The notes beneath the pieces were generated by a model that saw only the letters and a list, made by a program, of their open reading frames with translations, did not search any database and was not told where the DNA came from. A stretch of DNA of 64,000 bases from Jaminaea rosea. Lineage: Eukaryota > Basidiomycota > Exobasidiomycetes > Microstromatales. Below, piece after piece: positions 32,005-41,993 of this stretch. The stretch spans positions 930,001 to 994,000 of the forward strand of contig NW_020289978.1 in the NCBI RefSeq assembly GCF_003144245.1. The letters are read 5' to 3'. The translations under genes and the position numbers were made by a program. Positions within the stretch are counted from its first letter, which is position 1. Every line of letters starts with the position of its first letter.

Positions 32005-34827
32005 ATGCCACTCATCGTCAAGATACCCAATCCACATCATCGACGCAAGGATGGCGAAGATACAGCAGCAGAGGCATCACATAAGCAACCTGACTCGCGC
32101 AGCACAGAGGACGAGGAGCAGGACACGGGTTATCGGACCGCCGCCTCGACAATGTCGCCTTCGCCTCCCATCAGCAATGCTGCTCGCGATTCCAGCGCAG
32201 AGCCTCACGCGGGCTCATCAGGTCCAATCTATCCGACGCTACCAGAGAGGACAGCCCTGGATGTCTTGGCTGAGCTGAGCCTGCAGAGGAAGCCGGAGGT
32301 CAAGTCGCACGACAGTCCCGTTGACGCAATGTCAAAGGGCTCGGACCCCCTGCCAGCGTCAGCGTCGCCGGCTCCACCCACACCTCTTGATGCGTCTCAT
32401 CCTGTATCCACGCCTGCACTTTCACCACCAATCATGTCCGCCCCACCCCTCCTGGATATCCTTGTCGCCCCGGCAGTCCTAGCACATCGCTACGTGCGCG
32501 GTCGTGACGTCTCCCTCATCGTGGAGCGACCGGAGCGCATACGTGCTTGCTTGCTAGGTGTGGCATCGCTCCTGGGCCGCATTGCTGCTGGAGAGCTGCA
32601 AGAACAGCAAGCTGGTAAAGGTAGCGGCGTCACGGGCGACGATGCGGACGATCTCGTTGCGCGGCTGGCGGGAATGAGCGTGGATCGACCGGCAGGAGAA
32701 GTGCTAAGCCCGGAGCAACAACAAGCCTCTTCCTCATCTTCATCGACACCCCTTCAAGTACTCCACTCGACTCGCTCTGTATCCCTCGCCTCACACCCAG
32801 CAGTCCGAGCAGTCCACGCTCTCGAGAGTGGCTGTTCGCCCGAGGAAGACGAGCAGCTTATCGACTGCCTGCCTACGGCATACGAGGCGCGCAAGGCCGC
32901 GAGGAAGAAGCAGCGCCAAGCAGGCCTCCCGATCTCAAGCATGGACATCTCAACAGAAACCAACGCCGAGTCCTCTTCTTCTTCCGCAGCACCTCGCCGG
33001 CCCTTCCTCGACTACCTCACCCACCTGTGCAACTCTGCCCCTCACGAGCCTCCGCCTGCGCCTCCTCCGCCTCCACCACGGGCGCCACGAGGGGCTGCGG
33101 GATCGGCGACGTCCACTCCCAGCGCCCTAGTGGGGGGTAGGACGAGGAGCAGTGTGCTGCGACAGGGCGGTACAAGTACAGCGTCGAGTGCAGCGGGCAC
33201 GCCGGTGGTGTCGCCTGCAAAATCGAGGACCGGGGCAAGTGCTTTTGCTGATGTTGCCGTGAAGAAGGAAGAGGAGAGCTTGGCGCCGACCACGGCAATC
33301 ACCAACCTCGAAGGAACCAGTGCGGCGGCCGTGATGACGCCCACAACCTCTCGCAGCGACTTCTTGACAACAGAGTCCCAGTCTCGCCCAGCCGCAGCGA
33401 TTAACGCAAGCTCAGACTCGGACTCGGACGACGACGACGATATGCTTCACGCGAGCGAGGTGCCTGAGCATTTGTCACAGGGAGATTTATATCTGCGCGG
33501 CAGCAGGCGGTCGAGGGAGGGCGCAGACGCTGCCGAGGATCCCTCGTTGTACGGCTCTCGCGAGGCGATGGAGCACGCGGTGGGGGCTACCATTGAAGCG
33601 GTGGATCGGGTGATGAAGGTGGGCGCCGCCGCGGACCACGGCAAGTCAAACTTGGCCACTAATGGCTCACTCGGCGGCGCCCTCACGCCCCTCGTCTTCC
33701 ACGCACCTTCCCAAGACTCCGCTTCGAGTGTCGCGCTTCCCCACACCGCTCCTTCACGCAGCGCTCTTGTTCTCACACGTCCGCCGGGCCATCACTGCTC
33801 CTCCTCGCTTCCCTCTGGATTCTGCTGGATCAACAACGTAGCAATCGCAGCTCAGCATGCCTACCAGCAATACGGCGTCGACCGCGTCGTCATCCTGGAT
33901 ATCGATCTGCACCACGGTAACGGCACTCAGAAGATTGTCTGGCGCATCAACGAGGAGGCGGAGAGACTCGATCGGGAGCGAGAGGCTCGAATCGCCTCAA
34001 TGAACAAGCGCGCCTCACCGGCAAAGAAGAAGAGCGCCGCCGCCGTTCAACCTCCACCGCAACCTCTGCCACCTCGTGCGCTCCGCGTCTGCTATGCCTC
34101 ATTACACGATATCGAGTCCTTCCCCTGCGAGGATGGCAATCCCGACTTAGTGCGTGATGCCTCGACGACGATCCTCGGCGCGCATGGGCAATGGATCAGC
34201 AACACGCACCTTGAAACCTACAGTAGCGCGGCAGACTTCCAGCACCTCTACACAACACAATACCGCCCTGCCCTCATTGGGCATGCCCGTCGCTTCCTCG
34301 AGCGCACCGCCGCGGACCCAGATCGCACGCTGGTGCTCCTCTCGTGTGGCTTCGACGCGTGCGAGCACGAGATGCAGGGTATGCAGCGACATGGGAAGCG
34401 GGTGCCTGTTGGCTTCTACAGACAGGTGGTGGATGATGTCACTAGAGAGCTCGCGAGCCCATTTGCCCGGGGAAGGGTCGTAACGCTGCTTGAGGGCGGC
34501 TATGGGGATCGTGCGCTGCTGAGTGGCATTTTGGGGTTGGGCTTAGGCTTTCTCGAGGCGCGGCAAGAGGAAGCGCAGCAAGGGGAGAAGGAGCTCAGCA
34601 CAGCGCAGGGGCCCGTGGCGATGGGCATGGATCCGTATCATCACGCCTGGTTCTCTCTCGAGAGCCTGAAGGCGACGGAGAAGCTGCTGGCGCCACATCA
34701 TTCCAACGCTCCTTCACGCCGGGGCGCTGCAACGCCTGCTTGGTTGCAGCAGACCGAGGGCGCCTTTGCGCAGTTCGAGGCTCTCTGCAAGCCGCTCATG
34801 TCGACGGCGGCGACAAGACGGCGGTAA
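32005..34827 (+). CDS. HOS3: Hos3-type histone deacetylase
   Basis: Single exon, 940 residues; the open frame starts earlier at TTG but the first ATG is 32005. The first 150 and residues about 330-520 are disordered, Ser/Pro/Ala-rich and contain an acidic DSDSDDDDDM. The deacetylase domain starts near residue 150 (LLDILVAPAVLAHRYVRGRD, IVERPERIRAC) and carries RPPGHHC at 592-598, LPSGFCWINNVAIAA, and DIDLHHGNGT from 632 with the zinc-binding Asp/His residues. VLLSCGFDACEHEM and LLEGGYG complete the active site. A basic insert of about 40 residues (KRASPAKKKSAAAVQ) splits the domain after the second zinc motif. In yeast Hos3 deacetylates core histones and acts at the bud neck and spindle pole in cell-cycle control. 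Confidence 0.9.
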   Translation: MPLIVKIPNPHHRRKDGEDTAAEASHKQPDSRSTEDEEQDTGYRTAASTMSPSPPISNAARDSSAEPHAGSSGPIYPTLPERTALDVLAELSLQRKPEVKSHDSPVDAMSKGSDPLPASASPAPPTPLDASHPVSTPALSPPIMSAPPLLDILVAPAVLAHRYVRGRDVSLIVERPERIRACLLGVASLLGRIAAGELQEQQAGKGSGVTGDDADDLVARLAGMSVDRPAGEVLSPEQQQASSSSSSTPLQVLHSTRSVSLASHPAVRAVHALESGCSPEEDEQLIDCLPTAYEARKAARKKQRQAGLPISSMDISTETNAESSSSSAAPRRPFLDYLTHLCNSAPHEPPPAPPPPPPRAPRGAAGSATSTPSALVGGRTRSSVLRQGGTSTASSAAGTPVVSPAKSRTGASAFADVAVKKEEESLAPTTAITNLEGTSAAAVMTPTTSRSDFLTTESQSRPAAAINASSDSDSDDDDDMLHASEVPEHLSQGDLYLRGSRRSREGADAAEDPSLYGSREAMEHAVGATIEAVDRVMKVGAAADHGKSNLATNGSLGGALTPLVFHAPSQDSASSVALPHTAPSRSALVLTRPPGHHCSSSLPSGFCWINNVAIAAQHAYQQYGVDRVVILDIDLHHGNGTQKIVWRINEEAERLDREREARIASMNKRASPAKKKSAAAVQPPPQPLPPRALRVCYASLHDIESFPCEDGNPDLVRDASTTILGAHGQWISNTHLETYSSAADFQHLYTTQYRPALIGHARRFLERTAADPDRTLVLLSCGFDACEHEMQGMQRHGKRVPVGFYRQVVDDVTRELASPFARGRVVTLLEGGYGDRALLSGILGLGLGFLEARQEEAQQGEKELSTAQGPVAMGMDPYHHAWFSLESLKATEKLLAPHHSNAPSRRGAATPAWLQQTEGAFAQFEALCKPLMSTAATRRR

Positions 34828-35152
34828 TTGCTCGCAATGATCACATGCTCACTTCGCGCCTCTTTGCGACCGTAACCGGCACTTTCACTCGCTTGCGTAT
34901 GGTTGTACGGGCGCTGATCCCTTGCGAAGCTGAGGTCCATGCCTCGCACTTGCCTTGCGAATCACGGCGAGCGCCTGACCGTGGGGGTATGAGAACACGT
35001 CACGGCATGTTCGATCCGCTTTCACTCTCCCTGCTCGAAGCCTGTCTGCTTTGTTATGCATGAACACAGCCGCACGATGGCTAGTATGGTCGCTGCAACG
35101 CTCAACGAGCGAGCTCGTCAATGCGATGGTATATATTTCGGTGCCAGGCTGC
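34828..35152. other. Intergenic stretch between Hos3 and the unidentified minus-strand gene
   Basis: 325 bp between converging genes, presumably both 3' UTRs. Nothing else seen. Confidence 0.5.
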
Positions 35153-35981
35153 TCACGAAGACGCTTGCGCGGACTGAGCCGCCCTCTGCTTTGCCATGGC
35201 TGGCGTCTCTGGCAGCCCTGCAAGTTGCATCTTGTGCAGGACAACTCTGCCGTCGTGTTCGCGCCACAGTTTATCATGGTCCATCAGAAGGAATGCAGAT
35301 CCCTGCTCCTTTGAAATCCACTCACTGCAAGGACTTCGGTCAGCGAGCGTTCAATGAGGTGTACAGCATGCCGGCTACTCACAGAAAGTGCAGCATAGTC
35401 CCCTCCATTTGGGCAGACAAGGGTTTTGTAGAGCCGTCGAACAGCTCGTGAGGCTTTCCATCGGGCCACTGATCTTTCCACGAACCTCTTCTGTCTGGCA
35501 AGCCATTCGAATCTAACTCCGTTCGCTCATCTCTCCATTCCGCAACAGCAACCGCAAGGGCCCAAGCATTGCGGTCCCAAGTCACAGCGGTCAGCATGTT
35601 TGAGATGGTCTCTTCCAACGTTCGAGCACGGAGACGGTCGAGCCAGGTGCAAGGCTCTTCGAGAGTACCCGTGCCAATCTTGACCTCTCGTACAAAGTCG
35701 GTGTCATCCCAATCAAGCGGGATGAGGTGCCAGAAGAGGCTTGAGGTCTGTTCGTAGGTCTCTCGATTGTAGTGGAAGTCATCGTCCTTCTTTGGGTCCT
35801 CGTTGTCTTCCCAGCGTAGTGCAACGCCTTGCTGATGGCGGCTGTAGTCCGCTCGGACCCTGCGCGCCATGACGCGAAGTGTGAGCCGGAGAAAGGCATT
35901 GGGGTACTGTAGGTGGAAGGGCATGGCCCTTTTGTGCAAGCAAGGAGAGAGGAACGTGGTAGAAAGGAGATTGCTGAGCAT
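35153..35981 (-). CDS. Unidentified protein, two visible exons
   Basis: Exons 35981-35383 and 35324-35153 are joined by a 58-nt intron (GTGAGT to CTTGCAG); 256 residues with the ATG at 35981. The frame continues naturally across the join (GTMLHFL-EWISKEQGSAF, then LMDHDKLWREHDGRVVLHK), which argues that it is real. Ordered, Trp-rich segments include SSLFWHLIPLDWDDTDFVRE, RARTLEETISNMLTAVTWD and WALAVAVAEWRDERTE. The 5' end is uncertain: an alternative acceptor at 35907 would start the exon at YPNAFLRLTLRV and draw on an upstream exon ending at 35998 (RGNYALVWYKT). No family recognised. No signal peptide or clear membrane span. It could be a lineage-specific gene. Confidence 0.55.
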
Positions 35982-36693
35982 CGAGCACCCGACACACCGT
36001 CTTGTACCAGACTAGCGCGTAATTGCCACGGGGCTGGATGCAACACAGCAACTTGCCGAGAGAGCGGGATGAAAGGGAGCGGAGCGAGCATCTGGATCTC
36101 CATTTCTGGATCAGGCGGATCAGGTTTTCACCTGATCACTACCTCGACCAGAGCCTCGTCCAGTCCACGAAGGATATGCCTGCAGAGCAGTATCAGAAGG
36201 CTGCGATTAATGCGATCAAGTGGGACCGGCGGTACACCTCGACGAAGAAGGCACTCCCTGCGCAGCGGACGTGAGGAGCAGACAAGGGGCGGAGGATGTC
36301 AATGCAATCAATGCTATCTCCTGGCGGTGGCACTCCTCATTTGCAGAGCCGGGAAGAAGGAACTTTGTTCAAGGCGAGACCGTCCAATGACCAGCCCTTC
36401 GGGCGATTCGAGTGCAATGTCGCGACAGGGCGTGACCATGTTGCAGGGGACACGTCTGAGCCCCGTTCCGGCGGTACACGGCTGCTGACGAAATCAAGGC
36501 CCCTCACATGCCTCCACGAGACGCGCTTGGGCCATGCTCATTTGAGCAGCGGCCGCCTGACCTTAACCCAATCACTCAGGACGTCGAGCCAGAGTCGTCA
36601 ACCCTACCTCCTCTTCTCCTCTTACCATCACAACGAACTCAAGCCAATACACGACGCTTCCGCAATCTTTTCGCCCAGTATCGCCGCCCAATC
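35982..36693. other. Interval upstream of the unidentified gene
   Basis: 712 bp. It includes a possible first exon of the minus-strand gene (36060-35998), a small hairpin (GATCAGGT at 36118-36125 with ACCTGATC at 36130-36137) and a plus-strand frame ending at 36274 with plausible composition (MPAEQYQKAAINAIKWDRRY). None can be assigned firmly. Confidence 0.4.
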
Positions 36694-36945
36694 ATGATCG
36701 CCGCCTCCACTCGCTCAGCAACGCTTTACTCTGCGCCTATCCTGCGCAGCAGTGTCGGCATCGGCAGGACCTCAGGCGCAATGATGGCATCGCCGTCATC
36801 TTCCCCAGTCGCTGCTCGTCGTACATTCATCAATGGACCACCCGGTCGACAGCCCTCCAAGACGGTGCGCAACGCTGCCATGGCCGGTATTCTTGTCACT
36901 GTCACCATGGGCTACGCGCTCATGTCGACGACGGCTTCCAAGTAA
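36694..36945 (+). CDS. Small probable mitochondrial single-span protein
   Basis: Single exon, 83 residues, ATG at 36694. The N-terminal 45 residues are Ser/Arg/Ala-rich and acid-free (MIAASTRSATLYSAPILRSS), with RRTF near residue 43 like a presequence cleavage region. A hydrophobic segment follows (residues about 60-78, AAMAGILVTVTMGYALMST) and the chain ends TASK. This layout is typical of small inner-membrane subunits or assembly factors of respiratory complexes, but I cannot name one. Confidence 0.6.
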   Translation: MIAASTRSATLYSAPILRSSVGIGRTSGAMMASPSSSPVAARRTFINGPPGRQPSKTVRNAAMAGILVTVTMGYALMSTTASK

Positions 36946-37869
36946 GCGGCGTAGCGCGACAACTCTTCCGCGGCCTTGGACGAGCGATTGAAGCTCTGTG
37001 AGTGATGCGAGTACGGTAGCTCAGCTATCCTGGAGCCGGCTCGCTGACAGCCGTGTCCGACCAATGTCAAATGTGCTCGATCAGCGGCGATCCCTAGAAA
37101 GCTGCAATCATAGGTGGCACATCGCAGTGCGAGCGACTCTCTCTCTCTCTCTCAGCTCACATCTGCCTCATTGCGCAGAGGCTGCTGTGCCATCAATCTG
37201 TAATTCACCATGCTCTTGCGATGCTCCTGGCTTGATATTTCGAGATGCCTACGTCGTCCGCTTCTTTGACTCATCACGCTCAGCGCTACCGATTTCATCC
37301 TCGATGATGGTCCGACTCTCTGTGCCATCATTTCCGTCGAAGAGATGATGAGCTGAAGGAGAGATGGTTGGTTGGTTGGTTGATCCGTTGCCACGACGCA
37401 CGCATGCCTGGTGCATCGCGGAAGAGTCGTCCACTTGAGTCGCGTGTGGTGCTCGTGAGAGTGGAGTGTGAGCCTTTTCCTCGTCGTCTCCTCTAGTGCC
37501 TGAGCCCACAGGTGTGACGTTACGGCCTCGCTGGCTGTGCGGGGCGGAGTCTATCTTGGCCGAGCGCCCGTCGACGAGGAGCGAGCGACCGGGCGCCGCG
37601 AGCGAGGCCTGAGGTCGAGAGCTGGGGACGACGAGACGGCGGCGCGGGGCTAGGACGACGGTCGACGGGCGACTGCACCTTCCACCTCTGCTCTCCTCAC
37701 AATCTCGATTTCGATTCAGCTTTGCGACAGACTACATCCTCCTCGACGACATCTTCTCCGCCGCTCTCCTCGCCTCCATCTGCGTGTAGACGCCCATTCG
37801 CTCCTCACCGCAGCGCATACAGAGTCATCCCCTCGTAGACCTCGATCTTCAGCGCGCCTCTGGACCATT
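36946..37869. other. Intergenic stretch upstream of the VAP gene, with microsatellites
   Basis: 924 bp without a supported gene. It carries a CT run (37137-37153) and a GGTT run (37366-37382), then a GC-rich stretch with CGA repeats (37555-37680) and a pyrimidine-rich leader before the VAP start. Confidence 0.6.
37366..37382. repeat. GGTT microsatellite
   Basis: Four consecutive GGTT units plus one G lie in non-coding DNA. It is not a telomere-type repeat of known fungi and is too short for a telomere seed. Confidence 0.9.
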
Positions 37870-39017
37870 ATGTCCGTCGAGTGAGTGCGCGAGCGCTCCA
37901 GCGGTAGTAGCATTACGCTGACGTTCGCTGCTTCTTTCGTCCCTTCCTTCGCCCGTATCAGCCTCAACCCTCACGCCCAGCTGGGCTTCCCTCGTAAGCT
38001 TCACCTGCTTGCGCAGCCTGTTTGCACGGCCTCGATTCGCTGACCTCCATCCTCTCTCCTTCCCCTCTACCTCCGAATGGCACGCGCAGGCCCTTTGACG
38101 CAGCTGGTCAAGCGATCGCTCCAAGTCTCCAACCCAAACCAGCAGCCCGTCGCTTTCAAGGTCAAGACGACGGCGCCCAAGCAGTACTGCGTCCGACCCA
38201 ACAGCGGCAGGATTGAGCCAGGAGAGACCGTCGAGGTCCAGGTGCTCCTCCAGGCCATGAAGGAGGTGAGCCAGCGAGGCGCGATGCACTCGAGGTTACG
38301 ATTCGCTCAATATCACTGACCTTACTTTCATCCTCGCTGCGATCGCGCCGACAGGAACCCCCCATGTCTGCCAAGTGCAGAGACAAGTTCCTCGTGCAAT
38401 CCACTATCATCACGCCCGACCGCGAGAACACGCAGATCGCGGACCTCTGGGGCCTCGTCGAACAAGAGGACAAGTCTGCCATCCACGAACAAAAGATCCG
38501 CTGCGCCTTCCTACCCCCAGCTACAGCGCCCGTCCCAGAGGAGCAAGAGGAGACGGGCGATGCTACCAACGGCGGCGCAGACGACAAGTACCAGACGGTC
38601 CGCAGTAACCCGAATGGCTCGGAGACGTACAACCCTATCACTGCTGCTTCGAATGCAGCGGCCAAGAACCAGGACGCACCCGTTACCGAAAAGGGTCGAG
38701 CCGCCGCTGCTGCCGCTGGGGGCGCAGCAGTCGCTGGTGCTGGAGCAGCTTACGCTGCTACCAGGAGCGCCGTTGTTGGTTCGGGCTCCTCGGCGCAGAA
38801 GAATGGCGGTGGTTCATCGACCGAGCCTGCCTCTACCGATGGGAAGAGCAGTCAGGAACTGCAGGCCGAGATCAACAGGCTGCGCAGCCAAGTTGCGGAG
38901 CTGAAGAGGAAGAACGTCGGTGGAGAGCAAGGCGTCGCATCTGATGCGGGCGTGCCGGTGCACATTGTGGCTGCGATTGCGTTTGGCGTCTTTGCCGTTA
39001 CGTACCTCTTCTTCTAA
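37870..39017 (+). CDS. VAP / Scs2-type ER membrane protein
   Basis: Four exons: 37870-37880 (11 nt), 37962-37993, 38090-38265, 38355-39017; 293 residues. The spliced N-terminus MSVDLNPHAQLGFPRPLTQL leads into an MSP domain (LQVSNPNQQPVAFKVKTTAP, KQYCVRPNSGRIEPGETVEV, CRDKFLVQSTIIT). An Ala/Ser-rich linker, a coiled coil (ELQAEINRLRSQVAELKRK, about 243-265) and a C-terminal tail anchor (HIVAAIAFGVFAVTYLFF) follow. VAPs sit in the ER and bind FFAT motifs of lipid-transfer proteins such as oxysterol-binding proteins, tethering ER to other membranes. Get3, which inserts such tail anchors, is encoded 2.6 kb downstream; this is probably coincidence. The first two coding exons total 43 nt. Confidence 0.93.
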
Positions 39018-39487
39018 GGCGGCGACGATGGGCAGGCAGCAGTGACGAAGGCGGGGTGCAGGAGGTAAGGCCTGAAAGGGAGGAGGAAGGGCAGCGCAGC
39101 GCTGGTACGGCAGAGACGCCAGGAAGGGGGGACGCAGGCTGCGAGCACGGCAGGCTAAAAGGGACGGGGGCGGAGGCCGTAGCAGGGAATAGTCTCTCAT
39201 CAGTCGATACCGTGGCCACGAGTATGCAGGGGCGAGAGGTACCCTGCTCGTTGGCACGCTCTGCTCTGCAGGGTCAAAGACAAGGCAGGCGCGCCTCTGC
39301 CGCTCAAACTTCGATAACCCCATTTCTACATCTCCGCCCTCTTCCTAGCACAACGAGCGCTCACTTAGTTTCTCTCTTTCTCTTTCTATACGAATTCGAT
39401 TCCATTCCCGATTACAATCCCCTCTGTGTGACACGACGGGCAAGCCCCTCGTGACATTCTCGCTCCCTGTCTCACTCGGACCGTTGA
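39018..39487. other. Intergenic stretch between VAP and the RS protein gene
   Basis: 470 bp between converging genes, probably 3' UTRs. The sequence between 39360 and 39430 is AT-richer than its surroundings. No gene seen. Confidence 0.5.
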
Positions 39488-40237
39488 CTAATCACGCCGA
39501 TCCCTTGCCCGCCTAGTCGAAGCCGACCTTGAGCGTGAAGAGGCGTCGGAAGGCGTGAAAGAGCCACTACGGCTGCGGCTGCGGCTGCGGCTTCGCGAGA
39601 GGCTACGACTCCGGCTGAGCCGTGGGCTGCGACTGGTCCTCCGAGAGATCCGTCGAGTCGAGTGGCTGCTGTCCACGCTGCTGCCTCTTACGCTTCTCGA
39701 GATGCTGCGCGAGACGGACCTCGAGACGCTCCTGGTTCTACGACGCTCCTTGTCAGATCGCCGAGGTGGCGGAGAGCGTGATCTCGACGGCGATAGTGAC
39801 CGAGAGTCAGAGCGACTGTAGCTTGACCGCGAGTCCGAGGTGTAGGAGTCGTGTGAAGAGACGGACGAGTAGGAAGGGCTGCGCCGTCTTCTGCTGCTTC
39901 GTCCTCTACGCGCTTCATCCCGCTCGACGCTTCGCTCCCTCTTCTTACCCTTTCCCTTCTCCTCACGCCTCCCGTCTTCAGCTCTCCCCTCCTTCATCGG
40001 CCCATCTCTCACCTCCTCCGGCAGCTTGCCCATCTTCCTCGTCTTCTCCTCTTGCCTTCGCCTCAGCCCGTCGTCACTGAAGAGCTGCGATCGCGTGGGC
40101 CTAGCAGCTGTGTAGGGGCGCGCAGCGGCGGTGCATTGCCATGTTGCGTGCCCTGATTGGAGACATTTCTGACAGGGTCGTGGTGCCGGATTGGAGGAGG
40201 ATGGAGCAGAAGCGGCCTTGGAGCGCGAAGGAAACAT
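39488..40237 (-). CDS. Zinc-knuckle protein with long RS domain
   Basis: Single exon, 249 residues, ATG at 40237. Near the N-terminus one CCHC zinc knuckle ([15 protein letters not shown], residues about 22-36) is followed by a charged linker and then, from about residue 110, a long Arg/Ser-rich tail with many RS and SR dipeptides ([20 protein letters not shown]). This architecture matches fungal zinc-knuckle splicing-associated proteins of the ZCCHC/SREK1IP1 type. The RS tail would be a substrate for SRPK kinases, one of which is encoded at 53.4-56.1 kb. It probably acts in pre-mRNA splicing in the nucleus. It is divergent from Get3 with 215 bp between starts. Confidence 0.8.
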   Translation of the reverse strand: MFPSRSKAASAPSSSNPAPRPCQKCLQSGHATWQCTAAARPYTAARPTRSQLFSDDGLRRRQEEKTRKMGKLPEEVRDGPMKEGRAEDGRREEKGKGKKRERSVERDEARRGRSSRRRRSPSYSSVSSHDSYTSDSRSSYSRSDSRSLSPSRSRSPPPRRSDKERRRTRSVSRSVSRSISRSVRGSSVDSSHSTRRISRRTSRSPRLSRSRSLSRSRSRSRSRSGSFTPSDASSRSRSASTRRARDRRD

Positions 40238-40452
40238 TGCTTCGATGCGGCGTGCTTGTGCGCCTGTTGAGTGGGAGTGGGGGCGGGAGCAAAGAGGGAG
40301 GCACGAAGGATAAGCGGCGAAGCCAGTCCAGTCGTCGATGTCGTCGGACTCGCTCTGCGCACGGACGGAAGGCAAGCAGGCACGCCTTCCACGACAGCTC
40401 GCCTTTCAACTTCCTTCACCATCATAACTTCCCCCTCATCTTGCTGCCCACC

Positions 40453-41842
40453 ATGTCAACAAACGAGGTGGCCTATGTAGAGCACAATGACCCGACGCTC
40501 CAGTCCATCCTCGACCAGCACACCCTAAAGTGGATCTTTTGCGGCGGAAAGGGTGGTGTAGGCAAGACGACGACATCGTGCTCCCTCGCCATCCAACTGG
40601 CAAAGGTACGCCCCTCTGTCCTCCTCATATCAACGGACCCGGCACATAACCTGAGTGATGCATTTGGGCAGAAGTTTGGAAAAGAGGCGACGAGGGTCAA
40701 TGGGTTTGGGAATCTGAGCGCCATGGAGATTGACCCGGCGAGTAGTATTCAGGAAATGATGGAGCAGAGCGATCAGCAGGGCGGGGCAATGTCGGGCATG
40801 ATGAGCGATCTGGTGGGTACAAGCGAGGGGTGATGAGATGGATATGAATGCCGAGGAGCTGATCGCATGCACGCCATCGCAGGCCTTTGCCATCCCAGGA
40901 GTCGATGAGGCAATGGGCTTCGCCGAGATCATGAAGCACGTCAAGAGCATGTGAGCACGCGAGGCGAGGCGTGACGAGCTATCGAGTTCCTCATGCCCCT
41001 CTCTTCCCCCTTTCTCCTACCCCGAACCAGGGAATACTCAGTCATCGTCTTCGATACGGCCCCGACGGGCCATACGCTCCGCTTCCTCTCCTTCCCCACC
41101 GTCCTCGAAAAGGCCCTCGCCAAGTTTTCAACGCTTGGACGCTCATTCGGCCCGATGCTCAATCAGATGACGAGCATGATGGGCGGTGGAGGCTCAAGTC
41201 AGGAGGACATGTTTGCCAAGTTGGAGAGTATGCGGGCGGTGATCAATGAGGTCAACACGCAGTTCAAGGACCCGGAGAAGACGTGAGTGCGCGAGGATTG
41301 AGATAGCCAGAGAGAAGGAGCTGACCATCGATCACCCCGCACACTGCGACAGTACATTTGTCTGCGTCTGCATCTCTGAATTTCTGTCGTGAGTTGAGCG
41401 ATGATTGAGTGCGGTCTAGAGCGCATTATGCTGATGATCTCATCTCCCTCTTCTCTCTTCGCACAGCGTCTACGAGACGGAGCGACTGGTGCAAGAGCTC
41501 ACCACGTACGAGATCGACACGCACGCCATCGTCTGCAATCAGCTCCTCTATCCGCCCAAGAGTGAGCACAAGCGGGCCCCTTCGCCGGAACTGCCGTCTT
41601 TGGTATCTGACTGACTCCTTTCCCCTCTTCTCTCCTCTTTACTCGCCCGTGCAGACTCCGACTGCCAACACTGCAAGGTTCGCCAGGCGATGCAGGCAAA
41701 GTACCTCGACTCCATCGTCGAGCTCTACGGCGAAGACTTCCACATCGTAAAGGTACCCCTCGAGACGTCCGAGGTGAGAGGAGTGGAGAGGTTGAAGGAG
41801 TTCTCGAGGTATCTCGTCGAGCCGTTCAAGCCGCCGCAATGA
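40453..41842 (+). CDS. GET3: Get3/ArsA-family ATPase for tail-anchored protein targeting
   Basis: Six exons: 40453-40812, 40883-40950, 41031-41282, 41353-41388 (36 nt), 41467-41561, 41655-41842; 332 residues. The P-loop [10 protein letters not shown] lies at 31-40, [16 protein letters not shown] is the switch I region, [14 protein letters not shown] switch II, and the zinc-binding dimer motif CQHC is at 274-277. The Met-rich segment ([20 protein letters not shown]) fits the hydrophobic client groove. Get3 is a cytosolic homodimer that delivers tail-anchored proteins to Get1/Get2 in the ER. All splices keep frame and family similarity. Synaptobrevin and VAP, both typical clients, are encoded in this window. 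Confidence 0.96.
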
Positions 41843-41993
41843 GCGCGCAGCAGCGAGATGTAGCAGATGCCGAGCCGCAAGAGGTGATGCCATGGAGTTC
41901 CTCGTGTCTGGCTGGCCGCTGTAATCGCGATCGTCCTAAAGACCTTGTAAAGTGCTAGTCTTGCTTGATAGTAATCGTGCCTCCAGGCCGCGC

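Noticed and set aside
37366-37382. GGTT run as a telomere-like or centromeric repeat
   Set aside because: Only four units in ordinary gene-dense sequence; treated as a microsatellite.
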